From contig JAXDDX010000164.1 of NCBI GenBank assembly GCA_034670405.1, forward strand, positions 248,001-312,000: a stretch of 64,000 nt of DNA. The letters run 5' to 3'. Source of the DNA: Hoplostethus atlanticus (lineage: Eukaryota > Chordata > Actinopteri > Trachichthyiformes > Trachichthyidae). Position numbers and translations under genes: made by a program. Each line of letters opens with the position of its first letter. Position 1 is the stretch's first letter. Under the pieces are notes generated by a model. It did not search any database, had not been told where the DNA came from, and saw only the letters and a program-made list of their open reading frames with translations. This document shows positions 26,867 to 37,659 of this stretch, piece after piece.

Positions 26867-29800
26867 ATGCTCATCTCCCCTTGCTTCCAGTGTCGTCATA
26901 ATGCCTTCTAAAAAAAAAAAGGTTTTGGAAGTAAATGATGTCGGATTCATTGAGTCATGAGTTTTTAAGGCGGACCTGACCTCGAGCTATCAAGACTGTG
27001 AGACGATGATATACTGTATGTACATGCAGAAGCCATCAGTCAGTGTTTTATCCCCGGAGTTCCTCGTGAAATACTACACTACCCACAAGCTTTAGCGAGT
27101 CCCCGCCAATCAGAGCCGTCGTTTGTTACCGTAGAAACCCGCTGGCTAGCAACCTGTATCAGTGACTGGCACCACTCTGCCATGGTTTCACTGTCAGACA
27201 CAATATCTTCTTTCAGGCTAGAGAAGAAGCACAGGGGGGCAAAATCATTGCAAATCTGTCATCACTATTGTTGTATGGGATGAGCAGTTCATCTTCCTTG
27301 TACCGTTGCCTTTTTATTCATTTTTCATACATATTATTTTTTTCTGAATCTATTGTTAAAAGCGTGCGATTCGTCTCGTAGCTGGTTGGTTTAGTTCAAA
27401 GCTTAAATCGGTTAATATCCGGATTTTCTGGAATGTCTGTGAAGTGAATGGAAAATGTACTTCACTGTACTGAAGAAGGGGCCGGGCATGTTTCAGCTCT
27501 ATAAGCAATGCTTTGAGTTTCCATGCTTACTGTATTCTGATTGCAATGATTATAATTAACTCATCATGGGCTTATAATGTGCTTATGATGCCCTGTAATG
27601 CTTTATAAGCAGAGTTTCAAGTTATAGTACAGCTGTTCTTTTCCTCTCAGCATTCATATATAGTAGAGCTAAATTAATGGCAGTAATTGCCCCTGTCAGG
27701 AACAAGGACCAGATAGAAATAGTTGCAGTATTCCTACTGGGGTGGTTAACAATCAGACCCACTGAGTGCGTGTGAGTGTGTATGTGGGTGGGTGTGTGCA
27801 AGTATGGTGGTTTCACATTACAGGAGAGTTAGTCACTTAATAAAAACCGGGCAACCCTCCCTCTGCAGCTGTCCAGGACTTTATCAAATAAGTCTCTATC
27901 TTTCTCTCGCACTCCATCTACACCGATCAGCCATAACATTAAAACCACCTGCCTAATATTGTGTAGGTCCCCCTCGTGCCACCAAAACAGCTCTGACCCG
28001 TCGAGGCATGGACTCCACAAGACCTCTGAAGGTGTTCTGTGGTATCTGGCACCAAGACGTTAGCAGCAGATCCTGTTCACTTGCTTCCCAATATATCCCA
28101 CCCCTTGACAGGTGCCACTGTAACAAGATAATCAATGTTATTCACTTAACCTGTCAGTGGTTTTAATGTTGTGGCTGATTGGTGTATATCACTATCTCTA
28201 TCAATCTCTCTATATATATATCCAGCTCTCTCCAGCTCTCCATCCGTGTCTTTATTAAAGCTCTCTTCCTCTGAATGCTTTCTTTCTCTCTCTAACAAAT
28301 GCTCATTTTTGCTCTCACGTTTCTTCCCACCCTCCACCCCTCTGTATGCCTCCCTGTTATTAGATGCCTCTACGAGCTTATTAAAAGCAGGAGGGATACC
28401 ACTCATGCTTTGAAAACAACATGATCCTCCTCTAAGCACCTTAGAGGAGCTCTGTGAGAGAGAGAGATATACAAAACATTGGTGACCTGTGAGAACTAAC
28501 CATTGGATGTAGAGTAACAAAATCAGAATTACACTGATTGTTTTGTGTTGCTGCAGTGAGTACTGTTACCTGTGCAAAAGGGTTAGACCGATACATTGAT
28601 TTGCTGATGTATGGAGGTGATATTGCTCTTTCATTAAACATCGGTCAGTGTGATTGTAAATTAGTTAATTCAAAGGCAGTAATGTAGAGGTTCCCTGCCA
28701 TTGAGCACTGTAGGTGGAGTGGGTCATCCTGCCTTAAGGAGCTGCTAAGCCTAAAAGAATTTCATTAGTCTGGGTCTCAGTGGAGTGTTTTAGTGTCCCA
28801 TGATGGTTTAAATGCTGTTTCACTGGCTTTTCCACCCTGACAAGAGGCATTTTAGCTGACACTTATGCAGAGCAGTGCACACACTGGCTGTTTGAACCTG
28901 TGACCTTTCCACTACAGGACAGTTTCTCTAACCTCTAGGCTACTCTAAAAGAAGGCCTACCAAAATATATGACCACTTGAAGAAGAAGAATAATATGGAG
29001 ATATATACTATACTAATATTCTAAATATGTAATGTTTTTGCTAAGGCAGAGTTGCCCACCCTACCTTTTTGAAGGCAAGACAAACCCTGGGATATGTTAG
29101 GCCTTTAATGGTGCATTATTTCCTTTTGATTACATTCCAATAGTGTCCAAAAGAGTTGCATATTAGAACACCTGCATTCGTGGCTTTAATTTATTGTCTA
29201 TAAAGCACTTTACACCACTGTTATAATGAATAGACCTTATAAATATAATTGTTATAGGGCTCAATGCTTTTTCCAGGTCTTTTCTCCTGTACATACGTTT
29301 GAGGATTGTTGTTGAGAAAGTACTTGTAGTACAGTTCTTTCTTTTGAGGAAGATTTTAAAAACCAAGATTATTTTTATCCACTGACTTGGAGAAGGCCAT
29401 TTATGCGTTTATATCATGTTGTTTAGACCAGTGGTTCTCAATTCAGTCCTCAGGGACCCCCTGTCCTGTGATTTTTGTTACGAGATAGAAGTCATTACTA
29501 GCGTGTAGTACTAGCCTACTAACGTTAACATTACTAGTTCACTGATATGCGCCGTTTCTCTTCACTAATGGCGCTGTAGTAGTTGATGTAGGTCCTCTTT
29601 ATATGCTTGTGAAATTCAGAGACTTGCCATACAAACATGAGTTTGCTGCGGGCGTCCATGTTTTCCCGGGCAGATGCACTGGAACACATTTAGATTGGAA
29701 GTCGGGAATACCGACTCGGAACTATCGACTTCCAACTTGCAATGGATTGCAGCATAAAACCTCCAGGACTGGATTGAGAACCACTGGTTTAGACTATTGA

Positions 29801-32800
29801 ACACTACTGAAGACAACTTTACACCTGGCTCAATAACTTCTTCAGCTTGTACAAAACACAGCAGTCAGGATTTTAACTGGTGCTTAATGAAGAGACCAAA
29901 TCACTCCCAATTGTAGCATCTTTACACTGGTTGCCAGTCAGTTTTAGAATTGATTTCAAGATTTTACTCATGGCTTTTAAAGCCCAGTAGGGTCTATAAA
30001 CCTGAGTGCAGTCTGACATCCTCTGGCCCTTCTGACTTCAGTCTAGACTCAAGACTAAAGGTGTTTGATTCTGACACTAAGTGGTTCGGCACCACTGAAA
30101 GTTCGGCAATCCGCTGGTGTGGTAGTGCAGTACCTGTAGACTCCCCAGCATGTCTTTGGCCAGTTCTTCCACCACTTCCTTCACCTCTTGGACAGAATAC
30201 TCTCCAACCTCCTCCCTCGCTTCTTCCTTCTCCTCCACATTCATCTCATTCTGTTGGTCCAAATTTTGGTGCATCTCTCCCGAATCTTGCTGCCTCACCT
30301 GTGGGCAGAGCTCAGTGAAAATTACATTGAAAATGGGGATATTTTATATAATAATATATAATAATATAATATTTGAGGCGCATTTGACTTAATCTACCAG
30401 TTAATCAATCAGCCTGGAAAAGTAGAAGAGGATCAATGGTAAAGAAAAAGAAAAAGTCAAAGATATGATTGTAATAATTCCTGTGGGGAAATTAGGTTGA
30501 TGCAGCCGCAAATAGTGATAGGACACAGTAAAGAAAAACTGAATAGATACAATTTCAACACTGACCAAATGAAGAGTGCATACTTTTTATTTATTAATTT
30601 TTACTCAATATGTTCTAAATATTCATATATGATATTTGGTGGACATTTTAATCTGAAGTGCCTTACAGTACCACAAATGTATAGGATTTTATTATCAGTG
30701 ACCCCTGAGGGAATGGAAGCCACTGAGCTCAGTTGTCACTGAGCAACATGGTAAATAGAAACTCTAGCTCCAGGGGTGGCAATTACTAAAGTATCAATAT
30801 CATATGACACCAGAACTTCTAAACCGGTTTATATTAACTAAATTTCTGACTTGTGACTGGCAATATAATACTATTTGGTCAGCTTGATGAATTATAGATG
30901 TAGGGACTGACAAGATATTATTATTTGGTCATTGGGACAAATTATTAGACGTACGTGAGACAAACTATCAGCTCAGAGGGAACGTTGGTCCTGAATGCAC
31001 TCTGGTCCTGAATGCAATCTGCAATCTCAATCTGTTTTCAATTTGGCTTCCAGATACATTTCTGGTGATTTCTGCTTCATCTTTATAATGATAAAAACTA
31101 CAAGATTACGAGTGCTACACCTTTCCATACCCAGTTGACACTGACGGCTAACAGGTTAGCCGTCAGTGTCACTCTACCAAATGACCCACACAAGCCCAAA
31201 CATTAGTTTGTAAAAGAAAAAGAAAAGAGAATTGATAAATTTATTATTTTCCCCATGTCACTTAATCCAATACCTTGTGCTGTATGGATTGTACAGTACT
31301 AAATAAAACCTCAGGTCAGAGATGTACTGTCAATGTAGGGTTCCACTGTCAATGTAGGGTTCCACAGGCAGACAGCGCCCCACTGTGGACAACTGGGGTA
31401 AAGCAAGTCAGAGCTCACACTGATCCATCCATCCATCCATTCAATCACACATCCATTCCTTACTTCATCCATCCACACATTGATTCACACTTCTTTTACC
31501 AATACATTCATTAATTTACTCATTCATCTATCAATACATAATTAGACATCCATCCATCATTTATTTATCCTTTCATCCATCCATCATTTATTTAACCATT
31601 TATTCATCCATCCATCAATACATCCATCCATTCAGCCATCACCTCGTCATGTTCCTGGATAGGGGGCGGGGCCAGATAGCTGAAGTAGAGGTCAACAGAC
31701 ATGCCTTCCTCCAATGGGGTGAAAGCATCCTCACCATTGATTACCTCAATAGTCCTCTGGAAAACAGTAGTAACAGTACAGTTTTAACACACACACACAC
31801 ACACACTTATCTGCCTACCAAAAGTATTGAGATACACACACTGTGCACCAGTTTGGAGGGGAAAAAAAGCCTTGGATGCCTCCATCCTCACTCCATGATA
31901 CAGGCCAACCAGGAAAGGATGCAAGAAAAATAAATGTTTGTCAATAATCTGATGTCGTAGCGTTACATCAATTAACCTCTTACACCTCTGAGATCTCAGT
32001 TTACTACAGTAGCCAGTCCGGAGAGGTGCTTTAGCCACATGGTACGTCGTACACACCACAGCATGTAGGGACAGAACTGACAGAGCCTCACATTACTGTG
32101 AGCGTTTTTTAACGAGGAAATGTACACATTTACCAGATTTGTGTACATTTACCATTTTCCCACATTTGTATTTACACATATATATGGACACACACACACC
32201 TCAATGCCCCCTTGGAATACAAAGTATACAATACTAATCACTGTGAATTAAATTATATTATATACAATATCTAGTATACAACATGTACATACACACACAC
32301 ACTAGCTGCCTGACCTCCATGCCTATGAGCAGTTCTTCTCTGGCGGTGGAGAACAGAAGCTGATAGAGACTGTAGTTCTGAAACAGACTGCAGCCAGCAG
32401 GTCACATTGGGTCAGGTTACATTACTCATCTCAAACAATGAGTAAAACAGTCATTTGACAATTATTAAAACGCAGTAGAACCTACAAGCTCTATCTTAAA
32501 CGATGCAGAGAAATCACAAAATAAAGATTATTTCCTCCCCACACCCACTAGCCTAAAGTGAAGATCCTCATTACCTGCTTTTCATGTAATCTATGAGCGC
32601 CGTGGCTTGCTCCACGTCTAGAAGTGGAGTGGTGTTGCCCTCTGAGGCGGGGTGCTGGCGAGCGGCAGCTAAGGCCTTGGCAAACTCCATCAGGTTATCC
32701 ACAAATCCCATCTGTTTCTCTGGAACATGACAATAATGTGCACATTCTGTACTTATGTTGTCAAGCTGTAAACTGTATATATTCAATAAAGTTCCTCATA

Positions 32801-34469
32801 GGGTTTGACTGATATGGATTTTTGATGGCCGATACTAATATGTTTAGTCACCGGCAGCTGATATTTTGTGGAAAAATTCAGTATCTTTAAATCTGACCAT
32901 TTTCACGCCAAACTTTGATTCTCCTCAGGATGGAAAAGCCTCTGAAACAGCATTTAGGCCATCATGGGACATTAAAAATTGAATGAAACCCAGACTAATG
33001 ACATTCTTTAAATGAAGAATTAAAAAAAAAAATACTGAACAATTAAATACATAAATAAAATGTGAAGGTTTTGTGTAGCTGTGGTCAAAGAGGAACCTTC
33101 ATCATATCAGACGTGGACGATGCTGACTGGGTGATGTCTTATATTTAATAAAAGGACAATATCTGTCCCATATAGATCATCTAACCTTATTTTTTACAAC
33201 AAACATCTGTACATCTAGACACATATGTTTTTATTCATATATTTTTTACTTAATATGCGTTTTAGGTTTCATCTAATCTAATCTGATCTGATTTTATCTA
33301 GTCTAGTCTAATGTAATATAGTCTAGTGTAATCTAATCTAATCTAGTCTAGTCTAATCTAATATAGTCTAGTCTAATTTAATCTAGTTGAATCTAGTCTA
33401 ATCTAATCTAATCTGATGTGGTCTAGTCTAGTCTAGTACCTTGATTAACAATTAATTGGTTACTTGATGCACCTTGTGGTTCGTTGCATTGCTTAACAAC
33501 TAAAAAAACATTCCCTCTCTCACTCTCTCTCCCTGTATGCCTGTCCTGCCTGTCTCACACACCTCTCATGTTAACCAGCAGCGTGTGCAGTACACCCATG
33601 GTGAAGGAGGTCTGTGTGGGGGTGAAGTCGGCCTCTTTGGCCCACCAGAAGCCACAGACATAGAATTGCAGCAGGGCAGTTTCCTTCATACAGGTCTGCT
33701 GGTTCCTAAAGCCCAGGATCTCCTCAAATGCCCTGGTAGGGGGAACACACAACGGAAAACAGATCTGGATGGGATATAGAAATTTGCGTTCAAGGCATTT
33801 AGCTGATGGGTTTATCCAGTGAAAGAGACGGTGGTGGACCATATATATTTTAAACAAGGTGTTTCAAACAAGGGGCATCAATTTAATTAACCCTAAGCTT
33901 TCTCCAGCTAATATCGTTTACCATTAAAACTTCCACAACTGCTTATATCTGAATATATTCGTGCCATACCACATTGGTAGCCATGGCTAGAGGTTTTTAA
34001 CAGGGTCTAACAACGCCTCCTGTTCTAAAATCACTATAAAGCACTATTGCTTAAAGCTGACTGTCTCAACCCAGAGTTGAATTGGCATGGGGGGTCAATT
34101 GGCCAGCCTAAGAGTATGGAGAGAACGTCACACGAAAGACCTTTAACGTCTTACGTATCTACTAGGTCTACATGTCCAGTTTGAGGATCTCCATACAACA
34201 GAGGCCGGTATCGCGGCTACTTACAACTGAACTTCCTCCACCGTCTTCTCCAACAACTCGGTTATCTGTTTGAGGAGCAACGCGTGCCACTGGGGGAAGC
34301 GTTTCTCCTCTTCTTTCTTGTGAGGGCGGACAAACGACACAACGTGCGGTTGTTAACCACGTTTAAGGCGAACAATTACAAAACAAACATGTTTTAAAAA
34401 GAGTTTGAGAATATTATCTTTTACTTTCGGCTGCTGTTCCTTCTCACGGCTTTTCGCTCCTCCGGACAT
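25284..34469 (-). CDS. cabcoco1: Ciliary-associated calcium-binding coiled-coil protein 1 (C10orf107-like), complete, 8 exons
   Basis: Coding exons (minus strand): 34425-34469, 34225-34316, 33563-33732, 32575-32719, 32315-32387, 31643-31756, 30134-30298, 25284-25367. Every junction has GT/AG ends and the phases join to 888 nt, 295 codons plus TAG. The start MSGGAKSREKEQQPK is basic. Exon 3 (FRNQQTCMKETALLQFYVCG, then FWWAKEADF) and exons 4-5 (DVEQATALIDYMKSS, then LFQNYSLYQLLF) resemble the C1a-32/CLAMP family of axonemal proteins. Exon 7 is very rich in Glu, and the C-terminus (EKLRLQEENYTAKLERLK) is a short coiled coil. Same-strand position upstream of arid5b matches mammalian CABCOCO1, which chooses it over the CLAMP relative CFAP119. 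A role in cilia or sperm flagella is known for the family only. No damage is seen. Exons 1 and 8 are the least conserved calls. Confidence 0.88.
25377..25418 (-). repeat. (TG)n tract at the cabcoco1 exon 8 acceptor
   Basis: On the minus strand the TG run occupies the polypyrimidine-tract position of the last 3' splice site, followed by TGTTGTTTCCCAG at the exon. TG-rich RNA near acceptors is a known target of TDP-43 and CELF proteins. Confidence 0.85.
26791..26862 (+). repeat. (CT)n microsatellite, 72 bp
   Basis: Uninterrupted CT run in cabcoco1 intron 7. Confidence 0.97.
26985..27515 (+). repeat. Dispersed repeat family 2, copy 1
   Basis: It matches 44570-45365 in the same order: TACTACACTACCCACAA, CCAATCAGAG, GTTACCGTAGAAA, ATGGGATGAG.AGTTC, GTACC.TTGCCTTTTT, TAGCTGGTTGG and ATTTTCTG.AATGTC. 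The unit is about 0.55-0.8 kb. No transposase is seen and the family is not recognised. Confidence 0.65.
27921..28184 (-). mobile_element. Tc1/mariner-type MITE, 264 bp
   Basis: The 28-bp inverted ends (27921-27948 and 28157-28184, starting CACCGATCAGCC and CACCAATCAGCC, two mismatches) are flanked by TA on both sides. On the minus strand the interior reads LVESMPRRVRAVLVARGG, the C-terminal tail typical of Tc1-like transposases. This marks it as an internally deleted copy of an autonomous parent. It sits in cabcoco1 intron 7. Confidence 0.88.
28575..28860 (-). repeat. Dispersed repeat family 1, copy 2
   Basis: Reverse-oriented partner of 7940-8735. It shares CTGCCTTAAGGAGCTGCT, TTCATTAGTCTGGGT and TTTTCCACCCTGA with the complement of that copy. 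It lies in cabcoco1 intron 7. Confidence 0.55.
29429..29786. mobile_element. hAT MITE with an inserted repeat
   Basis: The ends CAGTGGTTCTCAATTCAGTC and, inverted, CAGTGGTTCTCAATCCAGTC are flanked by the exact 8-bp duplication GTTTAGAC (29421-29428 and 29787-29794). Most of the inside (about 29545-29757) is a separate repeat also found at 54808-55056, so one element landed in another. Confidence 0.85.
29545..29757 (+). repeat. Dispersed repeat family 3, copy 1
   Basis: It shares CACTAATGGCGCTGTAGTAG, GACTTGCCATACAAACAT, AGTTTGCTGCGGGCG, ACACATTTAGATTGGAAGT and ATACCGACTCGGAA with 54808-55056. It lacks clear terminal repeats here. Confidence 0.75.
30460..30550. repeat. Retroposon-tail-like dispersed repeat, copy 2
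   Basis: It shares GGGAAATTAGGT.GATGCAG, AAATAGTGATAGGACACAGT and AAAGAAAA with 22905-23280. It lies in cabcoco1 intron 6 next to exon 7. Confidence 0.45.
31136..31171. other. Perfect 16-bp-arm hairpin
   Basis: TGACACTGACGGCTAA is followed by CAGG and its exact inverse. It lies in cabcoco1 intron 6. It could be a replication template-switch product; no terminator role is expected in an animal intron. Confidence 0.85.
31328..31365 (+). repeat. 19-bp tandem duplication
   Basis: CTGTCAATGTAGGGTTCCA occurs twice head to tail in cabcoco1 intron 6. Confidence 0.9.
31418..31641 (+). repeat. Degenerate (CATC)n minisatellite at the intron 6 donor
   Basis: Imperfect CATC/CATT units reach right to the exon 6 donor (minus strand: the intron begins GTGATGG then ATGG units). 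The donor itself still reads GAG|GTGATG. Confidence 0.85.
32800..33185 (+). repeat. Dispersed repeat family 1, copy 3
   Basis: It begins near GGGTTTGACTGATATGGATT and carries the shared blocks TTGATTCTCCTCAGGATGG, CCCAGACTAATGAC and AGGACAATATCTGTCCCATA. It lies in cabcoco1 intron 3. Confidence 0.55.
33265..33440 (+). repeat. (TCTAA/TCTAG)n pentamer array
   Basis: Interrupted TCTAA, TCTAG and TCTGA pentamers over about 175 bp in cabcoco1 intron 3. Confidence 0.85.
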
Positions 34470-34484
34470 GTTGACGCTCCAATC

Positions 34485-34498
34485 GTTACCATGCCAAC
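34485..34498 (-). promoter_or_regulatory. RFX X-box upstream of cabcoco1
   Basis: The 14-mer GTTGGCATGGTAAC (minus strand) differs at one base from the palindromic X-box GTTGCCATGGTAAC bound by RFX factors, which switch on ciliary genes. It lies 16 bp upstream of the cabcoco1 ATG, so it falls in the 5' UTR or core promoter. Ciliary function and the site support each other. Confidence 0.7.
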
Positions 34499-34559
34499 AC
34501 CATATTGAACTTCCGGTCTCAACTTTCAAAATAAAATCTTTATAGACAAAATGAAGCAA

Positions 34560-34960
34560 CTTTTTTAGTAATACAAAGTACCAACGTCAAAATATGTAAT
34601 ATATATATATATATATATAAGGACGTACATTTTTTTTTTTCCAAAATGGTGCTCTCCTCCTATAACCTCTAGGAACAGTTGGAGTTAAAATTGACATTTT
34701 GTTTAGATAGTTACACATTCACACAACACATGACTCAGCTGAGTATTTTTATATGATTTTTGTTGTTCTGTTGAAGGCAAACTTGCCATACTTCGGGTCT
34801 GGCTGGCTCAACAAATCATATTTTACATGGAGTGATGTAGTAAATAACCTGGGTATAACCCTCGTTATAGTTAGTGATCATATAAACAGAAATCAATTAT
34901 TTCCATGAAAATTTCCATGAAAGCATTCATTCATACTTTCCCCCCGAAAATGCCTCATTT
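34560..34960. other. Short intergenic stretch, nothing recognised
   Basis: AT-rich DNA with a short TA run near 34600-34618. No exon or repeat is recognised. Confidence 0.5.
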
Positions 34961-34964
34961 AACT

Positions 34965-36045
34965 TACACCATGATAACCGTGATGAAGATTAGTATGCAG
35001 TTCAATCCCTACACCCGATAGTGTAATAATGGTACCAAACTGTTGCGATGTCCATATTGACAGTGGATGAAAAACAGCTTGTGGGTCATTCTCATCCTGT
35101 TGGGCTCTCTTCACCTCCTTCCTGATTCCCCAGGTAACCGGTGCTACGATACAGTGGTGTAGCAGCATGGGTAATCTTGTTCAGTCCCCGAAAATCAATG
35201 CAGGGGTGGAATGTTTTGTCCTTGCCCACATAGAAGAAGTCAGCTCCAGCAGGAGAGGTGGAGGCATGAATAAACCCGGCTACTAGAGCTCCTTGTATGT
35301 ACTCGTCCATGGCCACAGGGCAGGTTCCAGGCAGCAGATCAATGGCACAGTCATAGGGGCGATGTGGAGAAAGGGTGGTAGCTCGCCTCTGGCTAAACAC
35401 TTCCTCCAGGTCGGCATACTCGGGAGGGACTCGGTAGGGACTCAGTAGGGATTCAGGAGGGCTAGCTGAGGGCTTACTCAGGAGGAACTCGAAACAGGAG
35501 GTGTGACAGGCATGTCCTCACTCCTTGAGGGTATCAGTCTGCCAGTTGAATCGGCGGTTGTGCTTGGCAAGCCATGGGTAACCGAGGACAAGAGGGAATT
35601 CAGGGGGAATCCACTAGATGGATCTGAATGGTTTCATGATGGGTCCCATCAAGGGTGAGCTGGAGAGCTGTGAGGTGGTGAACAAGACTGGAACCCAGGG
35701 GTCAATCGTCCAGAGCCGTGATCTCCAGAGGCTCCTCCAACTGAGAGGTGTTCTCTGGTGCGACTGTGGTCAAGGAAGTTGCCTGCTGCCCTGGAGGCCA
35801 TGAAGGCCTCATGACCATGATTGTTTCAGGAGAGGAAGGCTGGCAGCAAGACCCGGGAGACTGGAGCTTTGGAGGTAGAGGTATGGCCTGTCAGAGGTAT
35901 GGCCGAGAACTCTGGGCAGTAGGGCCGGAAGTGACCAGGGGAGATGCAGTAGAGGCAGCAACGATTCTTCATCCACCTCTCCCTTTCCTGTGGGTTTAGG
36001 CGAGCACGCCCCAACTGCATGGGCTCCTCAGCGTTGACGGTCAAG
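34965..36045 (-). mobile_element. Ty3/Gypsy LTR retrotransposon fossil (internal fragment)
   Basis: On the minus strand the left part of a Gypsy polyprotein is recognisable: a gag zinc-knuckle region (about 35900-36044), a middle region (about 35450-35870), and the N-terminal part of reverse transcriptase (about 35090-35400, with the [12 protein letters not shown] and [11 protein letters not shown] blocks typical of the family). No LTRs, RNase H or integrase are seen nearby. It is truncated at both ends and broken several times, an old fossil. Confidence 0.8.
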
Positions 36046-36082
36046 TGGCTGGATGGTGTGGAAACCCAGTCAGTTTGTCAAA

Positions 36083-36525
36083 TTTCTGCCCTGCTAGAGC
36101 TGCCCTGGTCAACTGTAAGTGCTGTTATTGTGAAGTGGAAATGCCTAGGAGCAACAACAGCTCAGCCGTGACGTGGTCAGCCACACAAGCTCACAGAATG
36201 GGACCGGCGAGTGCTAAAGCGCATAGCGTGTAAAAATCATCTCCATACAGAAGGTCATACAGAAATGGTTTGTCGAGATCGGTGTGGAAGAACTTGACTG
36301 GCCTGCACAGAGCCCGACCTCAACCCGTCCAACACTTTTGGGATGTATTGGGTCAGGCCTCATTGCCCTACATCAGTGCCCAACCTCACTAATGCTCTTG
36401 TGGCTGAATGGAAAGAAATCCCTGCAGCGATGTTCCAATCTAGTGGAAAGCCTTCCCAGAAGAGTGGAGGCTGTTATAGCAGCAAAGGGGGAACCAACTT
36501 CATATTAATGCCCATGATTTTTGAA
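36083..36525 (+). mobile_element. Tc1-like transposon remnant, internally deleted
   Basis: Two pieces of one Tc1-like transposase lie head to tail. About 36083-36230 covers the helix-turn-helix part (LELPWSTVSAVIVKWKCLGA, QPHKLTEWDRRVLKR in reading frame). About 36235-36510 covers the C-terminal catalytic part (EELDWPAQSP, VPNLTNALVAEWKEIPAAMF, LVESLPRRVEAVIAAKG across frame changes). The middle third is missing and no inverted ends are visible. The family differs from the Tc1 at 2805-4211. It is a dead relic. Confidence 0.8.
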
Positions 36526-36681
36526 AGTCCGAGTGTCGTAGTCTGGGGCTGTTTTTCTTCCTCTGTTCATGTGAGAGCTCAAACCTCACTGAGTTGGTAA
36601 ATTCTGTAGGGAGGAGTGGGAGAAAATCCCTCAAGGAAGATGCCAGAGACTGATCAGTGGCTCTTGAGACTTTTACTTCAA

Positions 36682-37659
36682 GGCCGAATCCCAATTCACC
36701 CCTTCGCCCTACCCCTTAGCCCTTCCCCTCCGTTTTGCGCGTTCACGTGTAGAGGTAGGGGTGTCCCAATTATCTTGGGATCAAGGGGTAGGGCGAAGTG
36801 TTAGGGCTACATGGCCCTCCAAACGGAGATTTTTCAGGGGCACACTACAAACCGAGGGCTAGGAGAAATCTCCGACAATCATCGGCAAGATGGGGGCGAA
36901 CGCCGCACAAGCAACAAAAGGAAACCACAAATGTAGTATTTTCTTCGTTAATAAAGATTTAAAAAATATTCTAACCGTCGTATTATCTTAGTTTAATGTC
37001 GTTTCAATGTATTTTTTTATAACAAGCATAACAAAAAATCGCTAGTATGCCGATGTCTCTACCTCGCTAGTTAACGTTACAACATTGTTTTTAGGCTGAT
37101 TTGTGCATGACAGTCCCGCATTTTGACATATTTCCATGTTGCATTTCCCCCCTTTGATGGCATATGACGCCCGAAATATAACTAAAGTCCAGCAGCGAAG
37201 TTGCTGCACTTGTTACGGCTCCTCTAATATCGGTGCAGACTGGCAGGGTAACGTTAGGAGCACGGCTTGCTAGCCTACAGAGGACCGCTAACGTTATTCT
37301 GTCAAGAAGTGGTCTGGTAATGAAGCAGTGGTCTTTTTAATTTGATGACTTGTTTGATCGATTGGTAGCGTGAAACGTATAAGTTGTGAACGAATCGCGA
37401 GCGTCCATGCTTTTCTATCGCCATCAGATGAATGGCAAATGTCACTGTGATAATACCATTATTGCCATAGTAATGTCCGATAACAAACTTGTTGCGTCTG
37501 TTTATGTAAACGTCATCGATGACGTATCAGGGTCTTAAAGGGTTGTCCCATTTCTTAGGGAGAGATTTCTACCACTACCCCTTGTGACTCTGTTCCGAGG
37601 GCCAAGCCAAAGGGCCAAGCCGAAGCCGTAGGGGTGAAAATGAGAATTGGGATTCGGCC
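36682..37659 (+). mobile_element. Inverted-repeat element 'GGCCGAATCCC', copy 1 (complete)
   Basis: The ends are GGCCGAATCCCAATTC and its exact inverse, flanked by CAA on both sides (36679-36681 and 37660-37662). A 3-bp duplication fits PIF/Harbinger-type insertion. The subterminal parts are rich in CCCCTT/AAGGGG. There is no long frame, so it is non-autonomous. Two further copies lie at about 45900-46795 (inverted, truncated) and 51061-51381 (partial). Confidence 0.75.

Larger units (their letters stand above)
25368..30133 (-). other. cabcoco1: cabcoco1 intron 7, with microsatellites and repeats
   Basis: The 4.8-kb last intron holds a CA/TG tract (25377-25418) ending about 10 bp from the exon 8 acceptor, a 72-bp CT tract (26791-26862), a dispersed repeat (26985-27515), a TA-flanked MITE (27921-28184), a second repeat (28575-28860) and a hAT MITE (29429-29786). 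No further exon is seen. Confidence 0.7.

Noticed and set aside
29603-29816. Open frames on both strands near 29.6-29.8 kb
   Set aside because: They fall within a repeat also found at 54.8-55.1 kb; the frames differ between copies.
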